Shown: positions 22,664 through 34,488, numbered from the stretch's first letter. The stretch is 64,000 nt of DNA from Phalacrocorax aristotelis (GCF_949628215.1 NC_134276.1:217206610-217270609); one strand, 5' to 3'. Notes: generated by a model not told the origin, from the sequence alone. Program-made: numbers and translations.

Positions 22664-23269
22664 TGTCATGGTTTTAGCTGGGATAGAGTTAATTTCGTCC
22701 CTGCAGCTGGCCCAGTGCTGTGCTTTGGGCTCAGTATGAAAACAATGCTGATAACACACCGATGTTCTGGTTGTTGCTGGGCAGTGCTTGTACGAGTCAA
22801 GGGCTTTCCCAGCTCCCCATGCTCTGCTGGGGGCACGAGGAGCCGGGAGGGGAGGGGGCACAGCCAAGAGAGCTGACCCAAACTGGCCACAGGGATATTC
22901 CGTATCATGTAGTGTCATGCCCAGTATGTTAACCTGGAGGAGCTGGCCCTGGGCACGCAGCGATCGCGGCTCGGGGACCGGCAGCACTGGTTGGTGGTGA
23001 GCGGTTGCATCGCTGTGGGGTTATTTTCCTTTTTTTTTTCCACACTTCATTTCTCTCTCTCGTTATTTTCTTTTTTATTATATCATTATTATCATAATCA
23101 TTATTATTTAAATTACCGTTATTACTATTTTATTTTAGTTATTAAACTGTTCTTATCTCAGCCCATGAGTTTTCTTGCTTTTGCTCTTCCCATTCTCTCC
23201 CCCATCCCACTGGGGTGGGGGGAGTGAGCTGTGTGGTGTTTAGTTGCTGACTGGGGTTAAAACGCGACA
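22664..23269 (+). mobile_element. Solo LTR, TguLTR5-like, right copy upstream of ASB13
   Basis: Same family as the left copy but in opposite orientation: TGTCATGG at 22664 to GCGACA at 23269. The first roughly 280 bp are about 97% like the left copy by eye, and the remainder is clearly more divergent. No coding interior. It is preceded by a 196-bp segment shared with the left copy, and a second TGTCATG lies at 22460. The whole unit sits within a G-rich minisatellite. Confidence 0.85.
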
Positions 23270-23720
23270 GGGGGGAGGGGGTACTGGGGGCACTGGTGGC
23301 AGTGGGGCAGGGGGTACTGGGGGCTCTGGTGTGTGGGGGGGAACAGGTATTGGGGGCTCTGGTGTGAGGGCAGAGGGGGTGCTGGGGGCAGCAGTGTATC
23401 AGGGGAATGAGTACTGGGGGCACAGGTGTGAGGAGAGAGGTACTGGGGGCTATTGGTTTATGTGGGGAAGGGTTGCTGGGGGCATTGTGGGCGGTAGTGG
23501 AGGTACTGGTGTGTGTAGGTAGGGAGTGCTGGGGGCATTGGTGTATGTGGGGAGGGGGTACTGGGGGTGGGAGGGATACTGGGAGCACCAGTGTATGGGA
23601 GGAACAGGTACTGAGAGCACTGGTGTATGTGGGGAGGCACTACTGGGGGTACTGTTGAGAGGGCAGTGGATGTACTGGTGTATGTGGGGAAGGGGGGAGT
23701 GGTGGCACTGGTGAGAAGAG
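23270..23720. repeat. G-rich minisatellite, right part
   Basis: Irregular copies of GGGGGTACTGGGGGCACTGG with GTGTATGTGGGGA spacers; weaker G-rich repetition continues to about 24010. Likely polymorphic in length. Confidence 0.82.
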
Positions 23721-25302
23721 ACTGGGGTGCTGACGGGGTGGGGGAGGCCGAAGATGCCTGTGAAACTGGTGTGGGACACAGGGAGATGCTGGGAGGGTGA
23801 TCTGGGGACACAGGGTGTTTTGGGGGGGGAGTTAGGACTGGGAGGGCTGGTGCTTGTGGAGAGCTGGGGAGGGGGCTCAGCACAGAGAGGAAGGACAGGC
23901 TGGGATGCGATGGGGTGCAGGAGCTGGGTGAGAACGTGTTTGGGGGAGCTGCTGTGGCAAAGGGAGGTTTGGGGTGTGCTGGAGTGGACTGGGGAGAGCA
24001 CTGGGCGGGGAGAACTGGGGCAACATGTACCAAAAATGGGGTGGATCTATTTTCCCTGGGTCCCAGATGGCAGCAGAGTCCACCCACGTCCAAGGGCTGA
24101 GGGAGCTGCTCTTCCAGAATCACCAGGAAAGCGCAACTCTTCTCTACCACTTCTCCGCTGTCTACCCCAAAGCTCTCCTCTCTTGGGGTAGCAGCTAGGG
24201 TAAGATGCATTCCTTAAAATCTTCATTTTAAATCTTCCAAAATAAGTATGCCCACCTGGAGGCAGAGCAGAACCTGCAGGGAACAGCCACATACCAGGCT
24301 TGATCATGCTGATGAAACCATCAACAGCATTGCTGGTGTCTCAGGCATCCAGTCCCCATCACATCAGCTCGCCTGCCTCAGGGACGTGGCTCCAGGCATC
24401 TCTTTCCTCGGCTCAGGAGCCCTAGGCAGCAACTGCATCTCATCTACAAATTGCTGATCACTTACCCAGGGTCACGGAGTGGGAGAGGAGCCACAGCAAC
24501 CAAAGTGCAGCAGACGGGAGCCAAACATGAGCATATGACACTCAGAATATGAGCATAAATGTCGGTGACTTCCCTAAAATCTTCCACATTCTCCTCTGTT
24601 TCTCCCATCTTAACACCTAGGACAGAAATCAAAGAGCCAGGTGATATACAGACTTCATCTTCCACATTCCACTCCTCCTCCATCTCTAAATTACTGTTCT
24701 TTGCATTAGAAATGTAGGAGGAAGAACCCAGGCTGTGCAGTTACCTGCTGTTCATCCCTGGATTTTCTTCCCCTGCGTGCCAGGTTCCCCCTCCCACACT
24801 CATATAGTCACATCCAGAAATACGACGTGTTTGCTGTCCTAATTCCTAACAGATTATTTAGGCAGCTGATATTTATGAGGACTTTGTAAGAGGCCCCGGT
24901 GCCTGTATGTTCTCTTTTGGCAATGCAATTTACCCAAAGAGAAACTAGACCTGTGGGTTGGCATCTGTGTGGGCAAGGAGTTAAATTTGGGTGCCGGGTT
25001 GAGAAACGCAACTTGACTCTGCGCTTCCTGAACTCTCAGAAAGGTGCCGCATACTCAAAACACTGACGCCTTGAAGTCGCTAGCGGAGCCAAGCTTTGTC
25101 AACAGCTGCCGGCAGCTTGGGCAACTGCCAGGCGATAGTGGTGTTAACCTTTTCTCATTTACATCCAGGTCTTGAAAGAGGAGGCATGTATCAGCTTTGT
25201 TGTGTGTCCTACTTTTATTACACTCCCAGTCTTGCAGTCTTTCCCTGACATCCTTCCCAAATTGCTGGAGTAAGTAAGCAAGGAGATATAAGAAATTGAT
25301 TC

Positions 25303-25923
25303 TGTCATGGTTTTTGCTGGGATAGTTAATTTTCTTCATTGTAGCTGCCCCAGTGCTGTGCTTTGGACTCAGTATGAAAACAATGCTGATAACACACCGA
25401 TGTTTTCTGGTTGTTGCTGGGCAGTGCTTGTAAGAGTCAAGGATTTTCCCAGCTCCCCAGGCTCTGCCGGGGGCACAAGAAGCTGGGAGGGGAGGGGGCA
25501 CAGCCAAGAGAGCTGACCCAAACTGGCCACAGGGATATTCCATATCATGTAACGTCATGCCCAGTATGTTACCTGGTGAGAGTTGGCCCGGGACACGCAG
25601 CAATCGCGGCTCGGGGACTGGCAGCACTGGTTGGTGGATGGTGAGCGGTTGCATCACTTGTGGGTTGTTTTGTTTTCCCTTTTTTCCAGAATTCAATTCT
25701 GTCTCTCATTATTTTCCTTTTTATTATATTATCATTATTATTATGATTATCATAATCATTATTATTATTACTATTATTATTTTAGTTATTAAACTGTTCC
25801 TGTCTCAACCCATGAGTTTCCTTGCTTTTGCTTTTCCCATTCTCTGCCCCATCCCACTGGGGTGGGGGGAGTGAGCAAGCGGCTGTGTGGTGTTCAGTTG
25901 CCGACTGAGGCTAAACCACGACA
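25303..25923 (+). mobile_element. Solo LTR, TguLTR5-like, third copy
   Basis: Runs from TGTCATGGTTTTTGC to CCACGACA, 621 bp. It is flanked by GATTC (25298-25302) and GATCC (25924-25928), a five-base target-site duplication with one difference. The tail resembles the right copy more than the left. No interior sequence, so a recombined solo LTR. Confidence 0.88.
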
Positions 25924-27729
25924 GATCCAAAATGGAGAGGAAAAAAATCCTCTTCACCCCAAACAATTTCTGCAGGAGTAAATCTGCAAGGAGAGCTGTT
26001 TCTCCGAGAAGACATGCTGCAGGATTCCTTCTCGTCACGGTCCTGCCATACATTGGCAATTCCGTTCATGTTTTTCACTTTGCCTACCTGCTTGGCATTC
26101 TTACGGGCATTTCTCAGGTGGTTGGGAGCTCTGATCCAGGGTACACAGCCAGCTGAAGCTCCTCCCATCCACAGCAGGATAAAGGATGAAACCGTATTTT
26201 TAGAAAAAAAATTTAAATTACATTTTTAGAAAAAAAAAAAGTAAAATTCTATTCCTTCTTACTGTTCTGCAATGACTACACTTCTCAAATAGAAACTTGC
26301 CCTGTGCTTGTTCCCTGCTTTGAGGGAAAAATCAATGTTTTCCAGCTGTGGACATTTTTCTCTCGAAAATACTATTTTTGAAGAAAACCAATTTTCCATT
26401 GCAGGAAGGTGAAATTAAATAACTCCAGTGGGAAACCTCTGGTCGGCACAGTGGTGGACCTGCTGCCACTTTCATGTAGGAAGAAAATCAAGTGTGTCTG
26501 CACTAACTGCATAAAAACTGAAATTGCTACACCCTGTCGGCTGCAACGGTATGAGGATTAGCCCAGGACGGCACCTTTCAAAACACAAAATATTATCTTT
26601 TATGTCCATATGTTGCAGCCATTCACGCCAGCCTCAAAGGCAGGACGAGATTGTTGTGTAAGTGTTTTTAAATTGCTCAGGGTTTCCATTCCCTATTTAA
26701 AGATGCAAAGTGCTGGGATGCCAGCACTGTAACAGAAACACAGATAACAGGGCTGGGAGTATCTACAAAAATCACATAAATTCTCTCACCTCTTGCCCCA
26801 GGGTGAGTCCAGGGATGAATTTAAGTGGATAAACTCATCAGCTTAGTGCAGGAGAGTAGCAGGTAGTGCCAGGTAGAGATGAAAATACTCTGCGACCCGC
26901 AGTTCAGACAGTGCTGGGGGTTAATCAGCTGTAGGTAACACAAACATGACACAGGCAGCAATACGAAGCGATAAATGCGGTCTCTGCCTCAGTTTGATAA
27001 GATCAGGAGTAAGTGTTCCTATTTCAAAACATAATCAAATATATACAACACCTGAAAGCAGAAGGCTAAGAAGGATGGTATTTCAGCCTTCCCAAATTCT
27101 TTATCTGGTGCTCGCTGCCTCAGTTTTCTCCTCTGTAAAATACAGATATTCTACCTGCCTGATGGAGGAGTGGAAGCATCACTGTATTGGGCTGATGTGG
27201 CTCGTGGCAGGAGGAACTTTATTCTCTGAGACCAGCCAGCACCTCTTCAGCCTCCCCTGGCTCTTCTGTAGGGAGAATGCAGGATTACAGGGAATGAGAT
27301 AGATTAGAGGTTGGAAATAGAACAGTCAAAGTGGGAAAGAAGTGGTTGTGGAGGAGGATCATGGATACAATCTCAATTTCCACCTATGAGAAAATAATCC
27401 ACTGTAAATATTACTTAGCTGAACAGGATCACTTGCTTGCATCTGCATATTGCCTGAAATGAGAGTGGCATGACCAACTCCAGCCTCACACAAGCCGGTA
27501 TCAGCTCAATTGCAAATGTTCCCTCTGTTTAAGAACTAGAGGACTGATTACTGTAAGAGAAGAAAAAGATATTCTGTTTAGACCTGGATGGTCTCAAACT
27601 CGCAGTCTTGCGTTTTGCCATGATCAAACAGTAACGTTTTGGTTACAGAAAGAGCTTGTATCTCCTGGGTCCAGCCTTGTGCCCGGTAAGGAGTAATAAT
27701 TAATGTTTAGAAAGTACTACGTAAAACTA

Positions 27730-27865
27730 TCGTAGAATCACAGGATGGTTTGGGTTGGAAGGCACCTTTAGAGGTCATCTACTCCAACCCCCCTGCAGTG
27801 AGCAGGGACATCTCTGAGCAATCTGATGGTTGTTCAGAGCCCCATCCAACCTGACCTATCTTGCC
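27730..27865 (-). mobile_element. CR1 3' fragment
   Basis: AGAATCACAGGATGGTTTGG followed by TTTAGAGGTCATCTACTCCA and a short piece of upstream CR1 (AGAGCCCCATCCAACCTGAC). About 135 bp. Confidence 0.85.
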
Positions 27866-29945
27866 AGCTTGCCAGGTTTACATTGCAAAAATATACAGTA
27901 AGCAGCACAGCTGTTTATTTTTAATAATTACCTTGATAATAGTTTTTTAAAATGGGGGGCAAAAGAAGAAAAAAAAATCACTTGCCCACCACTGAAAATG
28001 CTCATCTGCACTTTGTCACGTTCGTGTCATATTTGATTTCCTGAGCAGACCTTGTAGCCGCCTGTGCGGTGTGTGGTTTTACACAGTTGTGAAAACACCA
28101 TAAAACAAACTGGGTTTTGTCAGAGGCTTTTGTAGGGGTTTGATTGCTTGTTTTAACAACTTTGGCTCCGATTCCCCAGTTCCGCTAGAACTATTTAAAT
28201 GTTTGTCATCACAACTCAAAAAGTTTGTTTCTTAGGAAGTTGCAAGATACCAAAATAGCCAAAAAAAAAACCAAACCCAACCAACAAACACAAGAATAAA
28301 TCAAACCAGAAACCGAAAATCTTAGCTGTGCTTTGTTGTGGGAGGTCTACACTGCATGAATACACCGTGAGCAAATACCGGCGTTTGACGACAATGAAAA
28401 TACAACGCATTTTCCGACAAACACAAGAAGCAGCATGTCGCTAATGGGCACGTTGTGAAGTGGAGAGTTACTTGGGATTTCCTCGAGGAGACAGAATGCT
28501 CTTGACAGATCGGAAGGCTCGGAAAATGTGCTGGCCTACCTAGATAAGCATATGCTGGGAAGGCAAGAAGGAAGATTTTGAGGGAGAAGACTCAATCGGC
28601 TATTTCTCTGGGAGGAGTAATCCTCTGCATTTAATCTCAATCTGTCACCTGCAGGCTTGGAAAGCACGTGATAAATGTTACAGAGAAACCACGTACACGT
28701 ATCGTCATGCTGGAGGATTCTTGCATCTGTGTAGAGGTGGAGATGGCATTTACTGTGGTATTTTTGAAGACTTTCCCCTATTATTGAAAGACATGACAAA
28801 ATTAAAGGTCTTGGACAAAATTTGGTTCTCTTGCTGCAAGACCCCAAAGTGATTATGGGAGTTTTGCTTGAGTTGAGTGAAGGATGGGGCAAGACAGCTT
28901 TACGGGGGATGACATACACCCTGGCAGTGTTGCAGAATAAAGTAGACCTTTGAATCAAGAAGTTCCTGACTTTGCATTTCATGCTTTCCCTTGAAGTTTG
29001 ACTGGAGTAAAGTAGAGTAGAAATGAGTGGGAGCAAACCTCTTTCTGTCCGTGTGGATTAAACCAGAAGGGCTCAAACTTTGTGCTGGTGTGCAGCAGCC
29101 GTTTCTGAGCTAGCTGCCTCCTCCCACCCCTTCTCAGGTGTCCAGAAATCTTAGCATAAACTTTTCATGGTCTGAACGTGACACTTTAAAAAGAGCTCTG
29201 ACCTTTTTCTGGGCATATGGGCAGGAACGACCAAACACAACAGGCTGCCAATGAGGTCAAAGAAGGCCACAAGTTCTCTTTCCCCACTTTCTCTTTCAGT
29301 TAAGGTCCTGAGGCAACACTTCCCAAGCCAAATGGCTCTGAACTTGATATTTTACCATAGCACATCAGAAGTTCCTCAAACAACAGATGTTGGAACCTAT
29401 CTGACCCTCCAGATTGGCCTGGTGATGCTGTATCTAGGGAGGCTTCCGGTTCAGGCTCATTTCTGTTCAAAACCAGGCAATTTCTTGGCACAGACTTGTA
29501 CAAAAAGATCAGTCAGGAGCAGTCCTGCGCTGCTTCATTCCTAAAAGCACTGTCTGGGAAAGGAAACCTCATCCTGAAATAAAACCATGCTAGGATCCCA
29601 CTGTGACAGAAGCCCATCTCGCCTCTTCTCCCTGCTGTAGCCACTTGCCTGCAGTTCCTCTCAGGTTCTGCAGTTGCCCCTCTCCCCTCTGGACACATCT
29701 GTCCAAATTCTCTGCAGCAGAGGAACACCAGGGTTTCAAGCACCCTTTCAAAAGGCACCCATGGTATTTCCATGTGCTTGCATTTTACCTTTTAAACCTG
29801 CTTTAATCCATCACGACAACCATGTCAATGAAAAACGAATCACGCTGGGCATCAGCCAGCCATGGGGGTCATGATTGGGCTTTGAGGTCTACACAAATGC
29901 AAAAATTTATTCAGAATTACCTTTAGCCACTGGTGACCTCCTCCC

Positions 29946-30482
29946 ATAGAATCACAGAACGCCCTGAGTTGGAAGGGACCCATAAGGACCATCGAGTCCA
30001 GCTCCTGTCCCTGCACAGGACACCCCAAATTCACACCAGGGCTCTGAGGGCCTTGGCCAAGTGCTTCTGGAATATCGCCAGCCTTGGTGCCGTGATGCCT
30101 CCCTGGGGAGCCTGTGCCAGGGCTCCACCACCCTCTGGGGGAAGGACCTTTCCCTAATGCCCAGCCTAACCCTCCCCTGGCACATCTCCCTGCCATTCCC
30201 TCGGGGCCTGGCGTTGGTCACCAGAGAGCAGAGACCAGCCCTGCCCCTCCTCCTGCCCTCGGGAGGGAGCTGCAGAGCGCCATGAGGCTGCCCTCAGCCT
30301 CCTCTGCTCCAGCTGAACAAACCCAGGGACTCCAGTCACTCCTCGTACGGTTTCCCCTCTAAACCCTTCCCCAACTCCGTGGCCTCCTCTGGACACTCTC
30401 CAGTAGCTTTATACCCTCAACGTCCTGCGGCGCCCAACGCTGCCCACAGCACTCGAGGTGAGGCCGCCCCAGCGCGGAGCTC
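29946..30482 (-). mobile_element. CR1 LINE 3' fragment (partner of 54260-54820)
   Basis: The antisense CR1 3' end is ATAGAATCACAGAACGCCCT. The body covers the typical region with CAGGGCTCCACCACCCTCTG and stops near 30482. By eye it is about 94% like the plus-strand copy in TASOR2 intron 10, so the same young subfamily. Confidence 0.88.
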
Positions 30483-32559
30483 CCATCTGGTTTCCCCCTG
30501 TAGCAGCTAAGCTTTGGATGTTCTCAGAAGCAGGAGAGGAAGAGGGTCCTTCAGAAGACCACTGATTTTCTAGAAAATTGAGGAAACCGGTCTCTGAAAC
30601 CACTACCTTGCTGTCAAATTGGGCTTTTGAAACGGGTTTCAAAAGATAATGGAAGAGACAGACAGACAGACAGAAAACAGTACAATCACAAGCCTCGTTT
30701 CCTTAGCAACCCAAGCAAAACCAAAACCAATCTCTCATGCCACGTATTAAAAGGAAATAGGAGAAAACCAGAGAGAAACTCAGTGTTTCCACGTATTTCT
30801 GTGTCATCTGCTGTCCCATGATTCACACACAGCAGGAGGAGCGGAGGGAGCCTGCAGGTCCTATGCCATCCAGTGTTTGCAGGCTGTGTTTGTATACTTC
30901 ACGCAGCAGCTGCCCCACCCAGTCAATAATGATTTCAAATGAAATTGTTTGCTTTGTCATTGTGTGTTTTCTTTCAGAAGAAGGACACTGTCGTTTTCAG
31001 GAGCTGCTCCTTCCAGCTTCCAGTTGACTCATTTCATTACAACTATGTTCTTTTACGGAGTGACTGACAGCACGTGCAGGCATTATTCATTTTTTTCTGA
31101 ATAAAAGAGGAAATAGATCTTCAAATGACAACTACTTTATTTTAGGTTTACAAGTACGCCAGAACTTTATGAGTCATTCTTTCAAAGAAGCCAAAATAGA
31201 GTATTGCCAGGAACCAGGTCCCCACCACAGTTAGATCATGGGCTCTCCTCTTGCACAGACCACATGTGACACTGCCCAAAAAGGCATAAGGCACCAAATA
31301 GCAACACAGAAGCTCCAGCTAGAAATGGTCTGATCTCCAGAGGCTCCAATTACTCTCCCCAGCAAAACGATGCCAAAATTCCCTCAAATTCCTTGCTTTT
31401 CTAATAGGTGAAATGGGAATAGATCATTGAGAAAGGAGCTCTCGCCAGAAGTCCTACATCTACTCATCAGAAATAATTCCTAATACTAAAGTAGTTGTGT
31501 TTCATTGTGATGGCTGCTGAATGGTCACACTCAAAGTGGAAATCCAGGTGCTCTGACTGCGGATCTGCTCTTCCTTGTAGCTGCTGCAGAAGCTCAGAGC
31601 CCTTCTCCCACCTCCTATGACAAGGCATGCTGTTCATCTTACACCCCAGGGCAACCAGGGACACCGACCCCACAAAGACATTTTTGTCTCACCTAAAATG
31701 AGTACTACAGCACGGGAACATGGAAAGCCTTTTTTCTTACTTCTAGGCTAGCTGTGTTTAGGACCAGCAACACCAGTAAGAATTCCAGTCTTTGATACGT
31801 CAGCAGGAGCTTGAAAAATCAGTGGATCTAGTAACTAGGAGACACACTGCTATGCGGTCAGAGCACGATACTGCTACCAACCCTGCCCTTACTGACTTAG
31901 GACACCAGAAAAACCACTTACTCTTCCCGGTGCCTTTGTTTTTTCACTGGGTAGTAGCACTTTGCACTCTCTGCTGCTGCAGTAGCAAATTCTTAGGAGG
32001 GATGAAATATCTGTAATGGCATGTTACTGACCTGCAGCATTGCTTTGAGTAATAAGTGACTTATAATCGAGCTGTCACATCATCATCTCATTGCTCTTTC
32101 TCCATCTTTCCTTTGTTTGTCAGTCTTTCCTGCTAAATCTACAACTACCCCAGTATGCGAAAATACACCAAACTGGGTGAGCAGAGCTGAACAAGACCCT
32201 GGGCACTGGGCATCTGAGCACAGAGACATCCAAATGGGCCGTGCAAACACCAGCAAGAATTGGAAACCAGCCTCTCCGTACATTTATTATTGGGTGACAT
32301 ATAGTGGGTGACATATTGGGTGACAACTCAGCTGGGTGACAACACAGCACATCCATGATGCACATTGCTGTGGGGACACAGCACCATAGATCTCTGGCCA
32401 AACCAGCAGCCATAGCTCATTGCCAAAAGTACCTGAAATCTCCTCCAAGCACCCGCCGGACTCATTGTGCGGCATGGCCAAAAGGGCATTTGTGCAACAC
32501 AACTGTTGACCCATAATTTGGCACGCTGTGTTCATGTGACCCCTTGCGCAAGAGGTTGG
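30483..32559. other. Intergenic, mostly unique
   Basis: Holds a short GACA run at about 30656-30676 and, near 32290-32345, four imperfect copies of a TGGGTGACA motif. No exon recognised. Confidence 0.55.
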
Positions 32560-33420
32560 GTAAGCCCAGATCGCCTTGTTCCCTGCTCTAACGTCTATTG
32601 TGACATTGACTATTAGCTGCATTCGAGACATCCCTGAGAGGCTGCTGAGCCTGGTGAACCCTAAAAATTATCACCCGCTCCTACTGTTCCACACAGGGGC
32701 CAACAATACCGTGACAAGGCAACTCAGAACACCAAAAGAGACAATATGTCCCTTAGAGCAATATTAAAAGGATCTGGAGCACAGGTGGTGTTCTCTGTCC
32801 TCCCAGTCAGAGGAAGCTGTTTAGGAAGGAGGAGACCAATTATAGGGTTCACCTGACCAAGTGGGGCAAGAGTTTTCACTAACAAGCTGGCCAGACTTGT
32901 ACGGAGAGCCTTAAACTAGACTTAGGAGGGAATGGGCATGGAGTTTTGAACAATATGGAAGAGGAAGGGGCTGTTGATGCATTAGGAACCAACAAGGAAA
33001 CACCAGTGAAATGCCTCAGAGGAATTAGGGCACATTCCTCTGAAGAGGTGTCATGGTCGATAGCCCCCCTGAAGTGCCTCTATACCAACGCACACAGTAT
33101 GGGTAACAAGCAGGAGCTGGAAGCCATTGTGCGGCTAGAAAGCTACAATCTAATGAAATTGTCTATTCAACATATGAAAGGACCTTGTAAGAAAAATAGA
33201 AAAAGGCTTTTTACCAGGACCTGTAGGAACACGACAAGGGGCAAAGATTTTAAACCGAGAGAGGGTAGGTTTAGACTGGACACAAGGAAGATGTGTTTTG
33301 CACTGGGTGTGATGAGGCACTGAAGCTGAGGGCACCCTGTCACTGGAAGCGCTCAAGGTCAGGTTGGATGGGGCTTTGAGCAACCTGGTCTTGTGGTTTA
33401 CACGCAGCTACTCAAGTGAC
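32560..33420 (+). mobile_element. CR1 LINE keeping 5' sequence but with a large internal deletion
   Basis: The plus strand first shows ORF1 esterase-like sequence (YHPLLLFHTGANNT near 32670, where family members read LLFHVGTNDT; then VHLTKWGKSF-like), next the start of ORF2 endonuclease (LKCLYTNAHSMGNKQELEA at about 33072-33130). At about 33190 it jumps to the 3' end (GGTAGGTTTAGACTGGA). Nearly all of the endonuclease and the whole reverse transcriptase are missing. Most CR1 copies are 5'-truncated, so this one is unusual. Confidence 0.82.
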
Positions 33421-33689
33421 AAACCATCTCCCTGCGGCGGTCATCTAGACAGATGCTAGGTGGTGGAAGGAAACTGGATTATTTATTCAGTTTTTCTGCT
33501 TAAACATTCATTTATCCCCCTCAATCCTGAAGAAAATCCACCGCCGGGCCACGCAATTCCATGTTTTTGACAGGAACAAACCCCAGAACATCTGGGTGGG
33601 ACTGGGCATTTTTTAACACCTCAGGGAAAATCCTATTTAAAAGGGGTGACCAAGCAACCCCACTGCACAGGGGCTGCTGCCACGAAGTG

Positions 33690-34040
33690 GGGCCTGGAGT
33701 CACCCCAAGGCGGGGAAGAGGGGGCAGCGGGGACAAGGATGGGGCTGAGGGATGAAGGGAGGCAGTGAGGCAAGGGCCAGGGAAAGAGGATGAGATGAGG
33801 GAAGGGGCCAGAGGGGCTAAAGAAAGATGGGGGGAGGCCCTGAGGGAGTTAGGAAAGGGGTTGAGGGGGGACTGAGGGAAGATCCAAAGCAAAGGGCTGA
33901 GAGAGGACGGAGGCGAGGGGCAGGAGGTGAAGGCTGAGGGGATGAGGGAAGGGGCAGAGAGAAGAGCAGAAGAGAGGCGCCGAGGTGAGCAGGGAAGGGG
34001 CTGAGGGGGGACTGAGGCGAGAGGAGGCACCCAGGGCAGG
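33690..34040. repeat. GA-rich tract upstream of the TASOR2 promoter
   Basis: Degenerate AGGGGCTGAGGGGGGACTGA-type repeats, nearly pure purine on the plus strand for about 350 bp, adjoining the CpG island. Such tracts can adopt triplex forms and are hard to assemble. Confidence 0.7.
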
Positions 34041-34148
34041 AGGCGAACGATGCGGGAGAGGGCGGGAAGGGCCGCCGAAGGCCGGTGCCGGGGCGGCGGT
34101 GACCCGCGGGAAGAGGAAAACCGCGACCACACTTTACTTTCCGGTTCA

Positions 34149-34160
34149 GTTTTCACTTTC
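34149..34160 (-). promoter_or_regulatory. IRF/ISRE-type motif upstream of TASOR2
   Basis: The minus strand reads GAAAGTGAAAAC, containing the IRF core GAAANNGAAA. It lies about 285 bp upstream of the ATG in otherwise GC-rich DNA. A CCGGAAAG ETS-like site (34137-34144) is adjacent. Motif evidence only; binding is not shown. Confidence 0.5.
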
Positions 34161-34445
34161 TGTTTTTTTTTCTCCCCCCCGCTGCCGGCCCCGGCCCTGC
34201 CTCTCCGCCCGCCCAGCCCCGTCCCTCCGCAGCGCCCTTTTACTTCCTGGGGCCGGCGAATGGCGGCGGCTCGTATCACGCCCGCCCCGCATCGCTTGAG
34301 CCCACCGGCCCGCCCGGCCCGGTAGCGCCGCACCCTCCCGGGGCCCCGCCGGGAGCGGAGCCGCGCCGAGGGCCGGGCGGGGCGGTATGCGGGCGGCGTG
34401 AGGGCCGGGTGCGGTGGGGGAACGGCGAGGAGCGGAGCCTCGGCC

Positions 34446-34488
34446 ATGGGAGAGCGGCAGGATGAGGAAATCGGCGGGCCGGGCACGG
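34446..34488 (+). CDS. TASOR2: TASOR2 coding exon 1
   Basis: Encodes residues 1-14 ([14 protein letters not shown]) plus one base. The ATG is in GGCCATGGG inside a CpG island; the donor is ACGG/GTGAGC. Joining to exon 2 restores a glycine codon and gives TGFHPES. This exon is assigned from context, frame and splice site, since the N-terminus is poorly conserved. Confidence 0.78.

Larger units (their letters stand above)
20616..23269. repeat. Inverted repeat pair flanking ASB13 exon 1 (arms 20616-21361 and 22468-23269)
   Basis: The arms are 746 and 802 bp in opposite orientation, separated by 1106 bp that hold ASB13 exon 1 and its promoter. Each arm is an LTR plus the same 196 bp on the inner side (21166-21361 and 22468-22663), with about two differences by eye. 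Outside the arms the flanks are unrelated. Confidence 0.85.
23721..29945. other. Intergenic between ASB13 and TASOR2, mostly unique
   Basis: Apart from the LTR at 25303 and the CR1 at 27730, no gene was found. An open frame at 28536-29036 on the minus strand (166 codons) is the longest not explained by repeats or CpG-rich DNA, but it shows no recognisable domain. Confidence 0.55.

Noticed and set aside
23450-24210. Long frames of both strands over the G-rich minisatellite
   Set aside because: Repeat-driven composition (Pro/Ser/His or Gly/Trp rich); no domain.
22147-34488. Shared origin of the two first coding exons (both 43 bp, both starting in GCCATGG)
   Set aside because: The encoded peptides are unrelated (MEYRARG versus MGERQDE); equal length is coincidence and the start context is generic.
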